From NCBI GenBank assembly GCA_012961845.1, contig DTYO01000030.1:1-9144 (forward strand): 9,144 nt of DNA, written 5' to 3'. How positions within the stretch are numbered: the first letter of the stretch is position 1; each line of letters opens with the position of its first letter. Source of the stretch: Thermodesulfobacteriaceae bacterium. GTDB taxonomy: Bacteria > Desulfobacterota > Dissulfuribacteria > Dissulfuribacterales > UBA3076. A program made the translations under genes and the position numbers. Shown in pieces: positions 6,184 through 9,144 of this stretch. Under the pieces are notes generated by a model. The model made no database searches. It saw nothing but the letters and a program-made list of their open reading frames with translations, and was not told the DNA's origin.

Positions 6184-6396
6184 TCAACCGCACCTGGTCA
6201 TGTGCTGTAGTTTGCGTTCGTATTCCTCCCTGGTGATTTCACCCCTCTTGAACTGGCTGTGCAGGCCTGAAAAAGGACTGGAAAACGAACACATGGGTTT
6301 TTCTTTCTTCCTGTTTCGTCGGTTGAGTGCATACACACCCATGAACAGAACCAGGCCGATGCCTATCCATAGGAAAAAAAGCGTTATCTGATTCAT
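6184..6396 (-). CDS. Membrane-anchored SHOCT-domain small protein
   Basis: A 70-residue protein with one N-terminal membrane helix (about 4-24, ITLFFLWIGIGLVLFMGVYAL), a very basic cytoplasmic linker (RRNRKKEK, 26-33), and a C-terminal SHOCT motif LHSQFKRGEITREEYERKL (45-63). SHOCT is a short domain found at the ends of many bacterial proteins, often with a membrane helix. Its role is thought to be oligomerisation or interaction, with no known enzymatic activity. The start is ATG at 6396 with a G-rich ribosome site (GGGGGT) about six bases upstream. It has its own promoter candidate with an overlapping palindrome and is convergent with the membrane-protein gene upstream. The family match is by motif, and the specific partner is unknown. 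Confidence 0.8.
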   Translation of the reverse strand: MNQITLFFLWIGIGLVLFMGVYALNRRNRKKEKPMCSFSSPFSGLHSQFKRGEITREEYERKLQHMTRCG

Positions 6397-6420
6397 GTCA
6401 GACCCCCGGATTCATCTGGC

Positions 6421-6452
6421 TGAAAATATTTACAGCCAAAATAATATTTTCA
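6421..6452. repeat. 10-bp inverted repeat overlapping the SHOCT gene promoter (operator candidate)
   Basis: TGAAAATATT (6421-6430) and AATATTTTCA (6443-6452) are perfect reverse complements separated by 12 bases. The repeat spans the predicted -10 box and part of the spacer of the minus-strand promoter at 6438-6465, the usual position for a repressor site. It does not resemble a Fur or LexA box that I know. Confidence 0.6.
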
Positions 6453-6465
6453 CAATAAATGTCAA
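6438..6465 (-). promoter_or_regulatory. Sigma-70-type promoter candidate for the SHOCT gene
   Basis: On the minus strand a perfect -35 TTGACA (6465-6460) is followed after 16 bases by TATTTT (6443-6438), which matches TATAAT at four of six positions. Transcription would begin near 6431, giving a leader of about 35 bases to the ATG at 6396. Confidence 0.55.
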
Positions 6466-6562
6466 CTGGAATTTCGAAACTTCTGTAATTACACTAATTT
6501 GCTGATATGAAAAGCATAATCAGGGATAATGTTAAGGCGGTGTGGTGGAGAGGGAATCTTGC

Positions 6563-6587
6563 TCCGGTGTGTTACTAGTACACCGGA
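6563..6587. repeat. Hairpin downstream of the KamA-like gene
   Basis: TCCGGTGT (6563-6570) pairs with ACACCGGA (6580-6587), with GT wobble pairs able to extend the stem inward. It lies 27 bases beyond the stop codon of the KamA-like gene (minus strand). No T run follows on either strand, so it may be a Rho-dependent or mRNA-stabilising 3' structure rather than a classic terminator. Confidence 0.45.
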
Positions 6588-6614
6588 TAACGGACCATAT
6601 TCTGCTGACGTTTG

Positions 6615-7793
6615 TCAGGCGCCTTCGGGGCACGGATAACGTACGATCTTTCCTTCGAAGGTCCTGAAGATTGCTTCTTCTCCGTCGATGTCGAGGAGAT
6701 ATGACGGCATCAGAGGGGCCTTGCCTCCTCCTTCAGGCAGGTCCACTACGAAATTCGGTATGGAGAGCCCCCCGGTAGTGCCCCAAAGGGACCTGGTTAT
6801 TTCGATTCCCTTCCTGAGATCGGTACGGAAATGGTCTGTTCCCCTGACTGAGTCACAATGGAACAGGTAGTAGGGCCTGACCATGATACTCTGCAGCCTG
6901 CGGCACAGGTAACAAATTGTTTCTGCTGAATCATTGATTCCTTTCAGCAGAACACACTGATTGGAAACGGGTATACCGGCTCTCAGCAGGCGGTCGCAGG
7001 CTGCGGCCGCTTCTGCAGTGATTTCCCTGGGATGGTTGAAGTGGGTATTTATCCACAGAGGCCTGTGCCTGGCCAGCATTCCGCACAGGTCGTCTGTCAC
7101 CCTCATAGGCAGGACTACCGGGATCCTGGTGCCCAGGCGGATCACCTCCACGTGGGGAACTGCCTGGAAAGCCGCCAGGATGCCTTCCAGTTTGTCAGGA
7201 TGCATGGTCAAGGGATCTCCACCTGAGATTATCACTTCACGGATACAGGAAGTTTTCTGGATGTAATCCACCATCCGTGCCACCGACCTGCTGTGTGCCC
7301 ATGCATGACGCAGCCCCCATTGCCGTTTCCGGTTGCAGTGTCGGCAGTATACGGCGCAGGTGGTGGTCACCATTGCCAGGGCCCTGTCTCTGTATCTATG
7401 AATGAGACCCGGCACCGGCATGTGTTCATTTTCTTTCAGAGGGTCGTCTTCTGAACCGGGAAGACGGAATGTTACTTCCCGAGTATCCGGCAGACACTGC
7501 TTCATGATGGGATCTGCCGGGTCAGTCCAGTCTATGAGTGAAAGATAGTATGGGGTTACGGCGTACCTGTACCGTCTCAGTACGTTGGCCAGGCCTTCCC
7601 TGGTACCTGGGCCGGGATTTGGCAGACGTGAAAGAGCATCAAGGCTGGTGATCCTGTTCCTGATCTGCCACTTCCAGTCCTTCCAGTTCCCGCTGTTTTG
7701 AAAAGCCTGCACAAGGGCAGGTGCTGCTCCAAGTTCGCGGTTTTTCGAAGTTTGGGAGTCCAAAGGACATACAGGTGACGCGGAGTTACTCAA
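6615..7793 (-). CDS. kamA: Lysine 2,3-aminomutase-family radical SAM/PLP enzyme (KamA-like)
   Basis: Predicted to interconvert L-lysine and beta-lysine with a 4Fe-4S cluster, SAM and pyridoxal phosphate in the cytosol. The N-terminus WKDWKWQIRNRI (37-48) and AVTPYYLSLID (78-88) are KamA hallmarks. The radical SAM motif is C146-A-V-Y-C150-R-H-C153, followed by SGGDPLT and the WINTHFNHPREIT block. The PLP lysine is K358 in EGGGKAPLMP. D314 (HCDSVRG) and D351 (FVVDLPEGGGK) correspond to the two aspartates that bind the lysine side chain, which favours lysine over glutamate as substrate. Length (392) fits KamA better than the shorter EpmB, which modifies elongation factor P. There is no early ATG: a TTG at 7793 has GGAG ten bases upstream, while a TTG at 7817 (adds eight residues) has none. 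It follows purA closely on the same strand, so the two likely share a transcript. No beta-lysine acetyltransferase gene is in the window. Confidence 0.85.
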   Translation of the reverse strand: MSNSASPVCPLDSQTSKNRELGAAPALVQAFQNSGNWKDWKWQIRNRITSLDALSRLPNPGPGTREGLANVLRRYRYAVTPYYLSLIDWTDPADPIMKQCLPDTREVTFRLPGSEDDPLKENEHMPVPGLIHRYRDRALAMVTTTCAVYCRHCNRKRQWGLRHAWAHSRSVARMVDYIQKTSCIREVIISGGDPLTMHPDKLEGILAAFQAVPHVEVIRLGTRIPVVLPMRVTDDLCGMLARHRPLWINTHFNHPREITAEAAAACDRLLRAGIPVSNQCVLLKGINDSAETICYLCRRLQSIMVRPYYLFHCDSVRGTDHFRTDLRKGIEITRSLWGTTGGLSIPNFVVDLPEGGGKAPLMPSYLLDIDGEEAIFRTFEGKIVRYPCPEGA

Positions 7794-7823
7794 AAGGCTT
7801 AATCTCCGGGCTGTCAACAGACG

Positions 7824-9134
7824 TCAGGCTGGCACATGCTGTTCAAACGGGTTTTTCAGAATAAGCGTCTGGTTCCTGGCAGGACCCACGGATACGATCC
7901 ATATGGGTGTTTCCGCCATTTCTTCGATGTTCTTCAGGTAGTTTCTGGCGCTCTGCGGGAGATCATCCAGTGATTCGGCGCCTGTTAGGTCATCGTTCCA
8001 GCCCGGACAGTTTGAATAGAGAGGCCTGATTTTTTCCACTTCACGAATGTTTGCCGGCATGCAGGAAACGGAATTCCCGGCCACATCGTAACCGGTGCAG
8101 ATGTTCAGATTCCTGAGCCCGCTCAGGACATCCAGTTTTGTGATGACCAGTCCGTCCAGACCATTTATCCGGACAGCATCCTTCAGCACCACGCCATCCA
8201 GCCATCCGCAGCGTCTGCGTCTCCCTGTGGTGGCTCCGAATTCGGCGCCCCTTTCCTGCAAATGATTGCCGTTTTCGTCTTCAAGTTCAGTGGGGAAGGG
8301 CCCTCCACCGACTCTGGTGGTGTAGGCCTTGCAGATTCCAATCACCTTGTCAATCCTGCTGGGTCCTATGCCTGATCCGCAACATGCCCCTCCTGCGACC
8401 GTATTGGACGACGTGACAAAGGGATAGGTGCCGTGGTCGATATCGAGCTGGGTTCCCTGTGCTCCCTCAAACAGGATATTTTTTCCGGTCCGTGTGGCAT
8501 CATCTATGAGCACAGAGACATTATCCATAAACGGGGCAAGGGCTTCGGCATATTCCTGGAACTTCCTGTAGACAGGTTCCAGATCGATGGGTTCGGCGCT
8601 GAGCATTCTGGTGAGCAGGAAGTTTTTCTCCTCCATGTTGGCCTCAAGCTTTTCCCGGAAAAGTGCGGAGTCCATGAGATCAGCCACCTTGATTCCGTTT
8701 CTGACTATCTTGTCTTCATAACAGGGCCCTACACCTTTTCCAGTGGTCCCTATCTTCTTGCCCTTGGATCTGGCAGCTTCTCTGGCGTGATCCAGGGCCT
8801 TGTGGTACGGCATTATCAGGTGGGTGTTCTGGCTGATGCGCAGCCTGTTCTGATTTACAGGCCTCCCCCTGGAAGAGAGTTTCTCGAGTTCCATGATGAA
8901 TACTTCAGGATCGAATACAACTCCGTTTCCAATGAGACACAGCTTGTCTTCGTACAGGATCCCGGACGGGATCAGATGGAAGATGAATTTTTCATTATTT
9001 ACCACCAGTGTGTGGCCGGCATTGTTGCCTCCCTGAAAGCGCACGATGACATCGGCGTGTCCGGTCAAGAGATCTACTATCTTGCCTTTTCCTTCATCCC
9101 CCCACTGTGTCCCAACCACTACTACTGCCGGCAT
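7824..9134 (-). CDS. purA: Adenylosuccinate synthetase
   Basis: Joins IMP and aspartate using GTP to form adenylosuccinate, the first committed step from IMP to AMP, in the cytosol. The 436-residue protein is full length (E. coli 432). The P-loop-like GDEGKGK lies at 12-18 with catalytic D13, and NNAGHT at 37-42 carries the essential H41. GTTGKGVGPCYEDK follows, then the IMP-binding arginine segment TTGRRRRCGWLD, ITKLDVLSG (GTP base recognition region) and the C-terminal ISVGPARNQT block (here IVSVGPARNQTLIL). The ATG at 9134 has GGAG seven bases upstream at 9141-9144, so the start is secure; the promoter lies outside the window. The KamA-like gene begins 6-30 bases after the stop, suggesting read-through into it. 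Confidence 0.98.
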   Translation of the reverse strand: MPAVVVVGTQWGDEGKGKIVDLLTGHADVIVRFQGGNNAGHTLVVNNEKFIFHLIPSGILYEDKLCLIGNGVVFDPEVFIMELEKLSSRGRPVNQNRLRISQNTHLIMPYHKALDHAREAARSKGKKIGTTGKGVGPCYEDKIVRNGIKVADLMDSALFREKLEANMEEKNFLLTRMLSAEPIDLEPVYRKFQEYAEALAPFMDNVSVLIDDATRTGKNILFEGAQGTQLDIDHGTYPFVTSSNTVAGGACCGSGIGPSRIDKVIGICKAYTTRVGGGPFPTELEDENGNHLQERGAEFGATTGRRRRCGWLDGVVLKDAVRINGLDGLVITKLDVLSGLRNLNICTGYDVAGNSVSCMPANIREVEKIRPLYSNCPGWNDDLTGAESLDDLPQSARNYLKNIEEMAETPIWIVSVGPARNQTLILKNPFEQHVPA

Positions 9135-9140
9135 AACAAT

Positions 9141-9144
9141 CTCC
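9141..9144 (-). promoter_or_regulatory. Shine-Dalgarno site of purA (truncated by window edge)
   Basis: On the minus strand GGAG stands seven bases before the purA ATG. The window ends inside this site, so any stronger extension is not visible. Confidence 0.6.

Noticed and set aside
6615..7793. EpmB (elongation factor P lysine modification) instead of KamA
   Set aside because: The protein is longer than EpmB and has the KamA N-terminal segment WKDWKWQIRNRI; no EF-P genes are adjacent.
8190..8230. RRRR in the purA IMP-binding segment as an unusual substitution
   Set aside because: Many homologues have GRPRRCGW, but E. coli PurA also has four arginines here, so it is normal variation.
1..9144. 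CRISPR array, tRNA, rRNA, phage or defence genes
   Set aside because: No regularly spaced repeats, no cloverleaf or conserved TTCGAATC-type T-arm pattern in the gaps, and no defence or phage protein motifs seen on either strand.

Overview
The window (about 52% GC by eye, dense genes, proteobacterial-type Shine-Dalgarno sites) looks like chromosome of a deltaproteobacterium / Desulfobacterota. This rests on the general feel of the proteins (YgiQ-family and KamA-family radical SAM enzymes, a PEP-CTERM surface protein, a MagIII-like glycosylase, a SLC13 transporter with TrkA-C domains). It is an inference, not a sequence match.

Layout. 1-1084 (+) is decayed DNA: the 3' part of a SLC13/DASS transporter gene with two homopolymer frameshifts, running into the C-terminal end of an IS1182-like transposase. 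1085-1335 is non-coding and includes a hairpin. 1336-1653 and 1682-2350 (+) are a small membrane protein and an HhH-GPD DNA glycosylase, probably co-transcribed. 2411-3181 (-) is an exported PEP-CTERM protein with an excellent candidate sigma-54 promoter at 3256-3271. 3497-5230 (+) is a YgiQ-family radical SAM protein. 5231-5594 has no convincing gene. 5595-6044 (+) is a four-helix membrane protein of unknown function. 6184-6396 (-) is a 70-residue membrane-anchored SHOCT protein with its own sigma-70-like promoter overlapped by a 10-bp inverted repeat. 6615-7793 (-) is a lysine 2,3-aminomutase-family enzyme directly downstream of purA (7824-9134, -), likely one operon.

How the genes relate. 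This is mostly a collection of housekeeping and accessory genes, not one dedicated system. purA makes adenylosuccinate for AMP synthesis; the KamA-like enzyme behind it would make beta-lysine, but its usual acetyltransferase partner (AblB) is not in the window. The glycosylase serves base-excision repair. The PEP-CTERM protein would be processed by an exosortase encoded elsewhere. I did not find an obviously new multi-gene system. The points most worth checking are: the glycosylase stop codon (TGA) sitting exactly where the fourth iron-sulfur cysteine is expected; the sigma-54 promoter of the PEP-CTERM gene; the palindrome over the SHOCT promoter; and the layered decay of the transporter gene.
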